In this document: positions 14,427 to 22,235 of the stretch, piece after piece
Numbering within the stretch: position 1 is the stretch's first letter
Layout: each line of letters starts with the position of its first letter
Origin: Anaerolineaceae bacterium
GTDB taxonomy: Bacteria > Planctomycetota > Phycisphaerae > FEN-1346 > JAACEH01
DNA: 22,235 nt
Assembly (NCBI GenBank): GCA_011682595.1
Contig: JAACEH010000018.1
Location: 1 to 22,235, forward strand
Reading direction: 5' to 3'
Notes under the pieces: generated by a model
Databases searched by the model: none
Told to the model about the DNA's origin: nothing
The model's input: only the letters and a program-made list of their open reading frames with translations
Translations under genes and position numbers: made by a program

Positions 14427-16673
14427 TCACCGACTTTCCACGAGTCGCACCGCCCCCCAGTAAAGCGCCGTTCGCCAGACGGCGCGCTTACCTCGGGTGT
14501 CGGAAAACTCCTCCACCGTCCGCCCACCGTCGCGGAGGAGATAATAAAATCCCATTTGCGTACCGGGGGCCATCACTGCCGGGGCCAGGACCTCGGCGGG
14601 GATAAACAGCTCGAGCGTATAGCCGCCGATGCTCTTCCGCCAGGCGGCGGTGATAATCTGCGGACGGGTTTTGTAGCGTCCGTACGACATTTCGACACCT
14701 GCCTTGCCGCCTCCGTTGTTCGGAAGCGGATAGACCACACACTTCATGGCGCTTGCGTTCTTGCGGGCATCGAAGCTGCGGGCATGGTCGCCCTCGATGA
14801 ACAACTCCAGGCCGTCGGCCGTCCAACTGGCACCGGGGTTGATCTCGATCTTCTTGTCGCGAACCTCGAGAGCCGCATACAGCCCATCCTTGCGCCAGGC
14901 CAGTCGCGTGATCCTGCTCGCCGACCTGGTCGCCGGAAGCACCAGCGGCCCAATCCCCTTCCAGTCATCGAGACGACCGTCAATGACGATGGGATCGGCG
15001 GCATAGGGAACATCGGCCGGTTTGGGCGGGGGCGTCAACCGCCGGATGGTATCCTTGGACAGGTGCACCAGGCGATTGTCGCCCGGGTAGACCAGGCCGC
15101 GATAGGTGACCGTGAAATTAACCTTCAGCGGCGGATCAATCGCTCCCTCTGTAACGACCAGGTTCTCAGGAGCCCGCACCTGCAGCTTAAACGGTGCGTC
15201 CTTGGCCAGGAAATGGGCCGGCTCGACTCGCCACGGGCTATCGGTCACCGTAGTGAACCGGATCTTGGCCTCTTTCGCAAGGGGATGAAAGGGCTCGATC
15301 GTCACCTGGGTCACAGCGCCCGGCTTCGGCGTCTCGGAGAAATCTCCACTCAGCCCGGTCGAAGCGATGAAGGCCAGGTCGATGGCATCCTGGGTGGCCA
15401 CGGCCTGACGCATCACCTCGTCCTGGTAACGGCCGTTGGAGCGCACGAGTTCCAGGCGCTCGAAACCCCTGGCCTCGGCACCGGCCTCGGCCGGTGGCGA
15501 CCCATCGCTCCGCACATCCAACGCCCACTGCCCCGACTTGACCAGGGTCATCTCGTCCAACACCTTGCCGCCCGGCGTCTTGACGGTCATCTTCAGCGTG
15601 TTGCCCTCGATCTCGAACAGGCAGTAGTGCAACTCGCGGGAGGAGCGGGCCAGGATCGGGCTCGGGCGGAGGTCATAAGTCGGCGCCCCGCCGCCCCCGG
15701 TGACGACGAAGATGACGGGCTTGCCGCCGCGCGGTCCGATGGGCAGAAACCGTTCGTAGATGTGGCTGTGACCGCTCAGCACCATGTCCACCCCGTATTT
15801 TTCGAGAATCCCGAGCAGGTCGCGCTGTCCCCAGGTGCTCGCGTGACCGCCGATGTTGAAGGTCGGCTCGTGATAGCTGACTATGATCCACTCGGCCTGC
15901 GTCGCCGCCAGGTCGCGCCGGAGCCAGGCAAGCATCTCGGGGTCGGGAGGATTTCCGACCGCGTCCGGGCCGTCCAGGTTCGAGTCGAGCACCACGAAGT
16001 GCAGGTTGCCATAGTCGAAACTGTAGTAGAGTTCGTTGTTCGGCAGATCGAACAGGTCGCGGTACAGAAGAGCGTCGCCCTCGTGGTTTCCGCGCACCGG
16101 CCAGAGGGCCGTCCGGTTGAGCAGCCGGCGGGCCGGGCCGAAGAAGTCGCGTTGCCAATGCCGCCAGACCGTCCCGTTGGCGACCAGGTCGCCGCTGTTA
16201 ACCAGGAAGGCAAACGGCAGGTCGCCGGCCATGCCCTCGATCACCTTGCGGTGGCGCTCGGGAAGGCTTCGCGTATCGCCATAGACGGCGAACCTGAACG
16301 GTTGCCGCGAGCCCGGCGGCGGAGCCGTGGTAAACTCGCCTTCAACCCGCTCCTGGCCGGCCCTGACCACGTAGCGGTAGGTCTTGCCCGCTTCCAGGCC
16401 CGTCAGCCCCAACTCGTGCACCTGTTCGCGACGGCCCGCGATGGGCGTGGTGCGACTGGCCACCGTTGCCTCGGAGGCCGCCTGCCCTTTATCGAGCAGG
16501 AGCTTTGCCTCCGTATTAACTCCCGGGCGCGGGACCCAGAGAACCTTCGCGTTGCTCGTCGACACGCTGTTGACGTAGGGCCCCAGGAGAATGTCGGACC
16601 GCTTCTCCGGCGCCGGCACACATCCTGAACCCAACAGCACAAGAACCACCAGTGATAGGGAACATCGGGCCAT
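14427..16673 (-). CDS. Exported calcineurin-type metallophosphoesterase with CBM9-like C-terminal domain
   Basis: The 748-residue protein starts at ATG 16673 with a strong AGGAGG upstream. The N-terminal signal ends in LLGSGC (C18), a passable lipobox. An FN3-like domain (about 28-118), as in purple acid phosphatases, precedes the phosphoesterase (about 125-360). Metal ligands are visible: D133 (YGDTR), D162 (NSGDL), N196 and H197 (RGNHE), H268 (SYHEP), H302 and H304 (SGHSH). The order is that of purple acid phosphatase, but the tyrosinate Tyr of GDxxY is absent (Ala165), so it should not be purple. A beta-rich middle region is followed by a C-terminal domain (about 555-748, starting at VIDGRLDDW) resembling CBM9-like carbohydrate-binding modules. 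Likely role: cleaving phosphate esters while bound to a polysaccharide. It may be the last gene of the dikinase/EMC3 operon, 106 nt downstream. Confidence 0.85.
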   Translation of the reverse strand: MARCSLSLVVLVLLGSGCVPAPEKRSDILLGPYVNSVSTSNAKVLWVPRPGVNTEAKLLLDKGQAASEATVASRTTPIAGRREQVHELGLTGLEAGKTYRYVVRAGQERVEGEFTTAPPPGSRQPFRFAVYGDTRSLPERHRKVIEGMAGDLPFAFLVNSGDLVANGTVWRHWQRDFFGPARRLLNRTALWPVRGNHEGDALLYRDLFDLPNNELYYSFDYGNLHFVVLDSNLDGPDAVGNPPDPEMLAWLRRDLAATQAEWIIVSYHEPTFNIGGHASTWGQRDLLGILEKYGVDMVLSGHSHIYERFLPIGPRGGKPVIFVVTGGGGAPTYDLRPSPILARSSRELHYCLFEIEGNTLKMTVKTPGGKVLDEMTLVKSGQWALDVRSDGSPPAEAGAEARGFERLELVRSNGRYQDEVMRQAVATQDAIDLAFIASTGLSGDFSETPKPGAVTQVTIEPFHPLAKEAKIRFTTVTDSPWRVEPAHFLAKDAPFKLQVRAPENLVVTEGAIDPPLKVNFTVTYRGLVYPGDNRLVHLSKDTIRRLTPPPKPADVPYAADPIVIDGRLDDWKGIGPLVLPATRSASRITRLAWRKDGLYAALEVRDKKIEINPGASWTADGLELFIEGDHARSFDARKNASAMKCVVYPLPNNGGGKAGVEMSYGRYKTRPQIITAAWRKSIGGYTLELFIPAEVLAPAVMAPGTQMGFYYLLRDGGRTVEEFSDTRGKRAVWRTALYWGAVRLVESR

Positions 16674-16779
16674 GGGAACCTCCTCTAAAAGTCGCCCAAG
16701 TGATATAGACCGCGTGGCTGCTTTTCAGCTATCCTACCATCTCCCGCAAGCTCGTCCAGACCCGGGCCAATGGGTGCCC

Positions 16780-17637
16780 CTAGTGAATGCGCAGAACCGG
16801 TTTCAGGAGAAACGAGAAGGGCAGGACAATAATCAGGTAGCCCACAATCCAGGGCTGCAGGGCCAGCCAGGGTATCCCGGGGACGATCCCGAACGGCTTG
16901 TACTCGCGGCCCTTTACGTCGCGGTCCTTCACGTTGTAAACCTCACTGCAGATGATCGACTCGTCTTCGTATAACCTGACCGGGTCGGCATAGCGTCGGC
17001 CGTCCACGAACAGCTTCTTCTCGAAGGTCTTGCCATTGTGACGAATCTGCAGAAGGTAGGCCTTGTCGCTCTTCTTACACAAAAGCTTCCAGCGGGCGAC
17101 GCCGCTGTCGATCTCGTTTCCCTCTTCGTTGACGTCGCGCTCGATGGTCCGGATCCAACCGTCCTCGGCCTCCAGCCCCTCCTGCGGCACAATGTGCACC
17201 AGTTTGCCGATTTCGCCGGCCGGGAAGTAGACGTTCACCTGCACGGGCTCCTCGGGAGTCAGGGGAAGGTAGGCGATCCGGGCCAGGCACCAGCAGGCCA
17301 GGATAGCAATGGGAACAACCGAGGCCAGCAGCGGCTTGCCCTCGGCCTTCATCCTTCTCATGCCGATCTGCCCGATGGTCGTCCGGTACCGGGCCATGGC
17401 CTCCTTGTCGCCTCTTGTCTTGGCCTCGCGCATGAGCTGCTTCAGCCGGGCCTTGTCTTTCTTGCAGCGGCCGAGCAGGTCCTGGTTGGTCGCCAGCAGC
17501 CGCACCACGGTCAGGATCAGGGCCGTGCCGATGGCCACGATGAACAGGGCGACGTCCCGTGGCAGGCCAAGCAGCCAGCCCAGCAGCGGGTCGCCAATCG
17601 AAAGGAGAAACTTATTCAGCATGTCCAGCAGGTCCAT
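16780..17637 (-). CDS. EMC3/TMCO1 (DUF106)-type membrane protein, Oxa1/YidC-superfamily-like
   Basis: The 285-residue protein has the EMC3/DUF106 topology. TM1 (about 28-48) is followed by a strongly basic coiled coil (about 52-100, many Lys/Arg, suggesting the cytoplasmic side), then TM2 (about 102-123) and TM3 (about 259-280). Archaeal DUF106 and eukaryotic EMC3/TMCO1 are relatives of the Oxa1/YidC/Alb3 insertases, which place proteins into membranes. Between TM2 and TM3 sits a soluble, beta-rich and acidic segment of about 130 residues (126-255), which by charge should face outside. That is large for the family. The start at 17637 lies four bases after the dikinase stop, with GAGGA inside the end of that gene, so the two are co-translated. 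Family assignment is by topology and overall look, not by a search. Confidence 0.65.
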   Translation of the reverse strand: MDLLDMLNKFLLSIGDPLLGWLLGLPRDVALFIVAIGTALILTVVRLLATNQDLLGRCKKDKARLKQLMREAKTRGDKEAMARYRTTIGQIGMRRMKAEGKPLLASVVPIAILACWCLARIAYLPLTPEEPVQVNVYFPAGEIGKLVHIVPQEGLEAEDGWIRTIERDVNEEGNEIDSGVARWKLLCKKSDKAYLLQIRHNGKTFEKKLFVDGRRYADPVRLYEDESIICSEVYNVKDRDVKGREYKPFGIVPGIPWLALQPWIVGYLIIVLPFSFLLKPVLRIH

Positions 17638-17641
17638 GTCG

Positions 17642-20423
17642 TCAGTCCTCGATAATCGAAACGTGGCCGCGGTCGCCGTCCACGCGGACCCTGGCCCCGT
17701 CCTTGATGATCTGCGTCGTGTCCGGACAGGCCACGGCGGGAATGCTGAAGTCCCGGGCCGTGATGGCCCCGTGGGAAAGCACTCCGCCGCGCTCCACGAT
17801 CAGACCCTTGATGGTCGTAAAGAGCGCCGTCCAACTCGGGTCGGTGCTGGGACAGACCAGGATGCAATCGTCGCCCAGGTTCTTGGCCTCGTTAGGGTTG
17901 GAGATGATCCGCGCCGTGCCGGTGACCACGCCGGCCGCCAGCGATAGGGCCTCCATCTCCGAGGCCGCCTCGATCTCGCGCGGCAGGCCCAGGTCGTCCA
18001 GTTCCTCGGAGTCGATCACCTCCGGCAGGTCGAGCCGCCGGGCGGACCGCCAGCGGACCTTGCCTTTGGCGATCTCTTGAACCAACCGCTCGCGGTCGCT
18101 CTCAAACTGCAACAGTTCATCAAGGTGCAGGAAGAAGACGTCGTCGCCGAGCTTCCACCGCCCGCCCAGCTCGAGGATGGCCATGCGGATCAGCTCGTAG
18201 CCCATCATCAGGTAGTGCTTGCCCGTCTCGCGGTAAGGAAGCAGGGCCTGCGCCTCGGCGGCCAACTCCTCGATCTCCTCGCCCATGGAGCTGCCGCCCC
18301 ATTGAGCCAGCAGGTCGGGAAGGTCTCGCATGGCCTGCTCGCGGCGCTCCTGGTTTTGCTTGTGCAGCGAAGCCGGCGAATGCCCCTCGGCAATCTCCTG
18401 GTTCTCGACGATCTGCCGCAAGTAGGAGTCGTCCTCCCGCCACCGCGGGTTGGCCAGTTCCATCTCGCCGACCGCCCGGTGACCGTAGCGATCCAGGAAG
18501 GCCTCCATGGTCTCCTTGCCCTGCGAAACGCGGAACAGCATGGCGTTCTGCTCAACCGTCGTGTCGCCGGCCAGGCCCGAGGTCAGAAACTGCGTCAACT
18601 TCTCGCCTTCGATACCGCCCAGGAGTTGCGTAAGCATGGTCTCCAACTCGGCCCGGGCGCAGCCGCCGAAGAATCCGGGCTTCAGCGACTCTTTGCCGAA
18701 GTCCGTGAGCACGCGCCGGATGCGGTCGTGTATCTCGGCCACCACCTGCGAAGTCGAGAGTTCCCACAGGTTCTGCTCGCGCTTTTCGCTCACGTACTGG
18801 CGGAACCAGGGCAACTCGACTTCCTCGAAAACCCTGGTCGCCTCACGGCGAGCCCGTTTCATGGTCCGGCTCGAACGGAGCATGGCCACCAGCGTGCCCG
18901 GCAGCCGCAGCAGAAACTTCTCGTCGGCCCGCTCGGCCTCGAACTTCGTCGGCGCCGCCTCCAACAGGCGCGGGTTGGCCAGCACTTCCTGGTGGTCGTA
19001 CTCCAGCGGCATGCCTTCCCAGAACAGTTCCGAGGTGCAGTCCGAGTCGGCGTAGATTCGCCCGCAGATCAGCTCCAGAAACCCTTCCCGGCAGACCCTC
19101 TCGCTGGGACGGTAACCGAAGTCCTTGTACATACGGCCGAAGCCGCCGTTGCCGCTCATGAAGCCGCTGATGATGTCCCAGGTCAGCGGAGTCGGCGCCT
19201 CGAGCGTCTCGGCCAGGTTGTGAACGATCCAGACCTTGTTCTTATTGCGCGACTCGGAGGCCAGGCGTCTCAGCCGGCTGATTTCCTCCTGCCGCCCCAC
19301 CTCCACGTCGCGAGCCACGTCCAGCCCGCGAACGGCACGCGACTGAAGCAGCGAGAACTTGCCGTTGGCCAGCCCCCACTCGATGTCGACCGGGAAGCCG
19401 AAGTGCTCCTCGACCTTCAGCGCCAGGCGGCCCAGCTCGGTGATCTGATCCTCGGTCAGCGACGAGGCGGCGGGGTCGAACGAATGGCCCTCGCTGTCCT
19501 TGACCAGGCCGGTCATGACCTGGTCCTTGCGGCCCAGCACTCGTTCCTTGATTTCCAGACTCTTGTAGTCCAGGACGAAGCGGTCCGGCGTCACGTTGCC
19601 CGAGACGATCGATTCGCCGAGACCGTAGGAACTTTCGATGATGATCTCCTCGGCGGTCGGCCTGGACGGATTGGCCGTAAAGGCGATGCCGCTGACCCGC
19701 GAGTTGAACATCGACTGCACGTTGACGGCGGTGGTTCCCCAGACCGTGCGCCTTGCGGTAGATGTGGGCCCGCTCGTTGTCCCAGGACTCGAAGACCGCG
19801 TTGATGCACTCGCACAGGGCCTCCCACGCGGTCACCGGAAACTTCCGGCCCGACTCGCGCTCGTAGAGATCGATATAGGCCTCGGCCAGGGCCTTCTCGA
19901 ACTCCGCGGGCCGGCCGAGGTTCTTGGCCAGGTGGTCGAACTCGGGAATGGCAATGCCCGCCACGGTGCCCGCAAACTGCTGGATAAACCGGGCGTAGAC
20001 GGCCCAGAAGTGAGCCTCGTCGGGCGCCTGGTCTTCCAAACCCGGGTGCAGGCCGCAGTTCAGGATTGTGTCCATCATGCCCGGCATCGATTGGGCCGCC
20101 CCGCTGCGAACCGAAACCAGCAGAGGGTCCGCCCCTTCGCCGAACCGTTTGCCGGTCGATTTCTCCAGCCGGGCCACGTAGGCCCGCAACTCGCCCTCCA
20201 GCCCGTCGGGCCACTGGCCGTCGTGCTGGTGATAGTACCGGCAGCAGGGAATCGAAATCGTGAAACCCGGCGGCACCGCCAGCCCGGCGCAGCTCATCTC
20301 TGCCAGGCTGGCCCCCTTGCCGCCGAGGACGTCCTTGCGATTCGGGTCACCTTCGCAGGTCTTGTCCCCGAAAAAGTAAATCAACCGCGAAGCCTCGGTT
20401 ATTTTCTTTTCGGTTTCATGCAT
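17642..20423 (-). CDS. PPDK/PEP-synthase-like phosphotransferase with rifampin-phosphotransferase-like architecture (apparent frameshift)
   Basis: The expected product is about 926 residues from ATG 20423 (AAGGGA five bases upstream). The N-terminus is an ATP-grasp domain typical of pyruvate phosphate dikinase: LIYFFGDKT, LGGKGASLAEM (33-43), and VSVRSGAAQSMPGMMDTILN (103-122). It then reads like PEP synthase (SGIAFTANPS, SSYGLGESIVSG, VTPDRFVLD). A long helical middle domain follows, including LDRYGHRAVGEMELANPRW as in rifampin phosphotransferases. The C-terminal swivelling domain has GGVLSHGAITARDFSIPAV with the phosphorylatable His at 17771-17773. There is no C-terminal PEP/pyruvate-binding barrel. 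Such proteins use ATP to form a phospho-His and pass phosphate to an acceptor held by the middle domain; the acceptor is unknown. The frame breaks after residue 229 (AHGLG), at GGGG 19737-19740; removing one G restores TTAVNVQSMFN. The start overlaps the propeller gene by 25 nt. Confidence 0.85.
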
Positions 20424-22235
20424 ACCAGTCCCTTCTTGTCCGTGGCAAAGAAAACGTGAGAGTCGGCCACGATCATCGGCGAGGTCAGACGGCCGGGGAA
20501 AGAGGCCCGGATACGGGCCCATTGCGAATTCTTATGCGACTCCAGGTCCCAGTAGCGCAGCGAACCCCGGGCGGCGAACAGCACCGCCTCGTCGGTCAGC
20601 ACCGGGGGAAGCGAAGTCAGGGCTCCGGCCACGCGCTGCACCGTCGGCCATTGCGGGCGAACAATGACCAGCTTCCCGTCACGGGTCTCCGTGCTCGCGG
20701 GCCAGCCGGCCGCTGCGTAACCGGCCAGCAAGGCGTCTATTTTGCCCCTGGGCGTCTTCTGGGAATCGAAAACTTCTTCCATTGGCTCCAGGGTAATCAC
20801 CACCAGTTCGCCGGCCTCGTTCACGCAGGCCAGCCGGTCCGTCGTCGCCACCAGAGGCGTGGCCACCGCGCCGGTGTCGATCATCTCGGCCATTCTGCTG
20901 CGGGACAGGTCGTAGCAGCCCACGCCCCCGGCCGTCCCGAACCAGACCCGGTTGCCCATCAGCAAGGGCCCGGTCCGCGGCACCAATTTCAGCGGCACGG
21001 CCAGCAGGGGCACACCCGTGGCCCGATCCAGCATCACCAGTTGCGCGGGCGATCGCACGGCGACGATAATCATGTCCGCCGTGACCACCGGCGGCCCGAC
21101 GGTGGGGCCGACCTCGGCCCGCCAGAGTTCCTTCGCCGCCGCAGGCCCGGCAACGTCCAGACAGGTCAACCCCGCGGCCGTGTCGGCGATAAACAACTTG
21201 TCGTAGGTAATGACGAGCTCGCCGCCGGCGGCGCTGGCCACCGGGCGCGTCCAAAGCTCCCGGCCCGTTTCCGCGTCCAGTCGCCGCAGCATCCGCCCGC
21301 TGTCACCGGGGCGGCCATCGACGAAGAAAACCGCATCCCCGGTCGCCGCCGCCGACAGGTAGACCGCGTTCTTCGACCGGGCCAGCCATCTCTGCGCCAG
21401 TTTGCCGCCGGCTTTGTTCCTGGGCTTCTCGTCCCCGGACTGTTTCTCGCCGGCTTTCTGCTCGGCGTCCAGCCGGGCCAGACCGAAGGTTCCCGGCCGA
21501 TTGAGCCCCACGTAGAAAGCCCCGTCAACATAGGCCGCCGGGGCATAAATCTCCGGCGGCGCGGGCTTCCGGCCGCTGTCGTCGGCTTGGCCGGTCTGGC
21601 CAACGTAGCCCCACGAGTATGCGCCGCGAGCGGGCAGCATGCTGTCGTCGAGCCATCCGGCCTTCCCGGCCCCGCCCAGGGCCCCGGGCCAGATGGGTTT
21701 CACGTTTCCGCGTCCCGGCCGGCCGACACACAGCAGCCCGTTGCCGGTCGACCCGACATAAACGTGCCCCCGGGCCACGGTCGGCGAACTGAACGATGGC
21801 GTGTTCAGCGAAACGTTCCACACCAGCGACATCTTCTTCTTGTCCAGTCCGTAAAGCTGCCCGCTTTCGGTCATCACGTAGACGTGCTTCTTGGCGACGG
21901 CCGGCGAGGTGACGATCGAGGCCTGGGCGTTCCACTTGCGACTGCTCTTGCCGTCGGTGCTCACGCGGTAAAGGTGCTCGTCGCGCGAACCGAAATAGAC
22001 CTGGTCGCCGTCCACGGCCACCGCCCCCAGCACGACGCGGCCCACGGGAAACTTCCAGTCGACCTTGCTACTGGCCAGATCGATACACCACACCTCGCCG
22101 ACGGGCCTGATCTTGCCAACCTCTCCGGCGATCTCCTCCTTGCTCTTACCCTCTTCTTTAAGTTTGGCCCCGAGGTTCGCCGCCACCTGCTCGGCCGTGT
22201 TGACGAAATCGCCGTGGCCCATGCCGACATAGAGT
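20399..22235 (-). CDS. PQQ-type beta-propeller repeat protein (N-terminus outside window)
   Basis: The frame is open to the window edge. An internal Met codon lies at 22222, but the preceding codons (LYVG) fit a propeller strand, so the true start is upstream. The roughly 611 visible residues contain repeated blade motifs of the PQQ/WD-like kind: DGDQVYFGSRDEHLYRV, KKHVYVMTESGQLYGLD, RGHVYVGSTGNGLLCV, TYDKLFIADTAAGLTCLD, DEAVLFAARGSLRYWD and SHVFFATDKKGLVCM, each followed by a W-containing strand. A charged insert near the start (KEEGKSKEEI) and a Lys/Glu-rich one (AEQKAGEKQSGDEKPRN) interrupt the blades. Such proteins are usually periplasmic scaffolds or, rarely, dehydrogenases; no catalytic or PQQ-binding residues can be pointed out. 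It ends inside the dikinase gene (25-nt overlap), so the two are translated together. Confidence 0.85.
   Translation of the reverse strand, partial: LYVGMGHGDFVNTAEQVAANLGAKLKEEGKSKEEIAGEVGKIRPVGEVWCIDLASSKVDWKFPVGRVVLGAVAVDGDQVYFGSRDEHLYRVSTDGKSSRKWNAQASIVTSPAVAKKHVYVMTESGQLYGLDKKKMSLVWNVSLNTPSFSSPTVARGHVYVGSTGNGLLCVGRPGRGNVKPIWPGALGGAGKAGWLDDSMLPARGAYSWGYVGQTGQADDSGRKPAPPEIYAPAAYVDGAFYVGLNRPGTFGLARLDAEQKAGEKQSGDEKPRNKAGGKLAQRWLARSKNAVYLSAAATGDAVFFVDGRPGDSGRMLRRLDAETGRELWTRPVASAAGGELVITYDKLFIADTAAGLTCLDVAGPAAAKELWRAEVGPTVGPPVVTADMIIVAVRSPAQLVMLDRATGVPLLAVPLKLVPRTGPLLMGNRVWFGTAGGVGCYDLSRSRMAEMIDTGAVATPLVATTDRLACVNEAGELVVITLEPMEEVFDSQKTPRGKIDALLAGYAAAGWPASTETRDGKLVIVRPQWPTVQRVAGALTSLPPVLTDEAVLFAARGSLRYWDLESHKNSQWARIRASFPGRLTSPMIVADSHVFFATDKKGLVCMKPKRK

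Overview
The window is GC-rich, densely coding bacterial DNA. It most resembles an anaerobic or facultative Planctomycetota genome (Phycisphaerae-like). This is inferred from gene content: a secreted vWA protein with a HEAT-like region, a PQQ-type beta-propeller, an EMC3/DUF106-type membrane protein, several secreted carbohydrate- or phosphate-active proteins, and a MiaA with a DSMKVYRG motif. No rRNA, marker protein set, mobile element, integrase, attachment site or CRISPR array is visible, so the taxonomy is tentative.

Layout. Left part (1-1430): the minus strand carries miaA (tRNA dimethylallyltransferase) followed by the start of a small membrane-anchored protein that has its own promoter and a G-rich leader. 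Divergent from miaA, a strong promoter drives a plus-strand tRNA-Met(CAU). The two plus-strand protein genes follow. The first is a secreted vWA protein (1697-3449, broken by one frameshift). The second is hcp, a short-form hybrid cluster protein (3681-4976), preceded by a near-perfect FNR-type palindrome and followed by a strong hairpin terminator at 5010-5045.

From 5075 to the right edge every gene lies on the minus strand. In order of rising coordinate: a secreted TIM-barrel glycoside-hydrolase-like protein; a DRE-TIM aldolase-family enzyme; a secreted alpha/alpha-barrel-like protein (frameshifted); an RND transporter with its membrane fusion protein (start and stop overlap in ATGA); a calcineurin-type phosphatase with a CBM9-like tail; an EMC3/DUF106-type membrane protein; a PPDK/rifampin-phosphotransferase-like dikinase (frameshifted); and a PQQ-repeat beta-propeller that runs off the window.

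Working together. The clearest operons are the MFP-RND pair and the trio beta-propeller > dikinase > EMC3-like protein (25-nt overlap, then a 4-nt gap), perhaps continuing into the phosphatase 106 nt further on. The trio is the most unusual part: a three-part phosphotransferase with no PEP-binding barrel, tightly coupled to a bacterial Oxa1-superfamily-like membrane protein with a large external insert. Three otherwise intact genes each carry one apparent single-base frameshift (near 3250, 7872 and 19738). This points to draft-quality sequence, or less likely to real decay. No gene-free stretch exceeds 300 bases.
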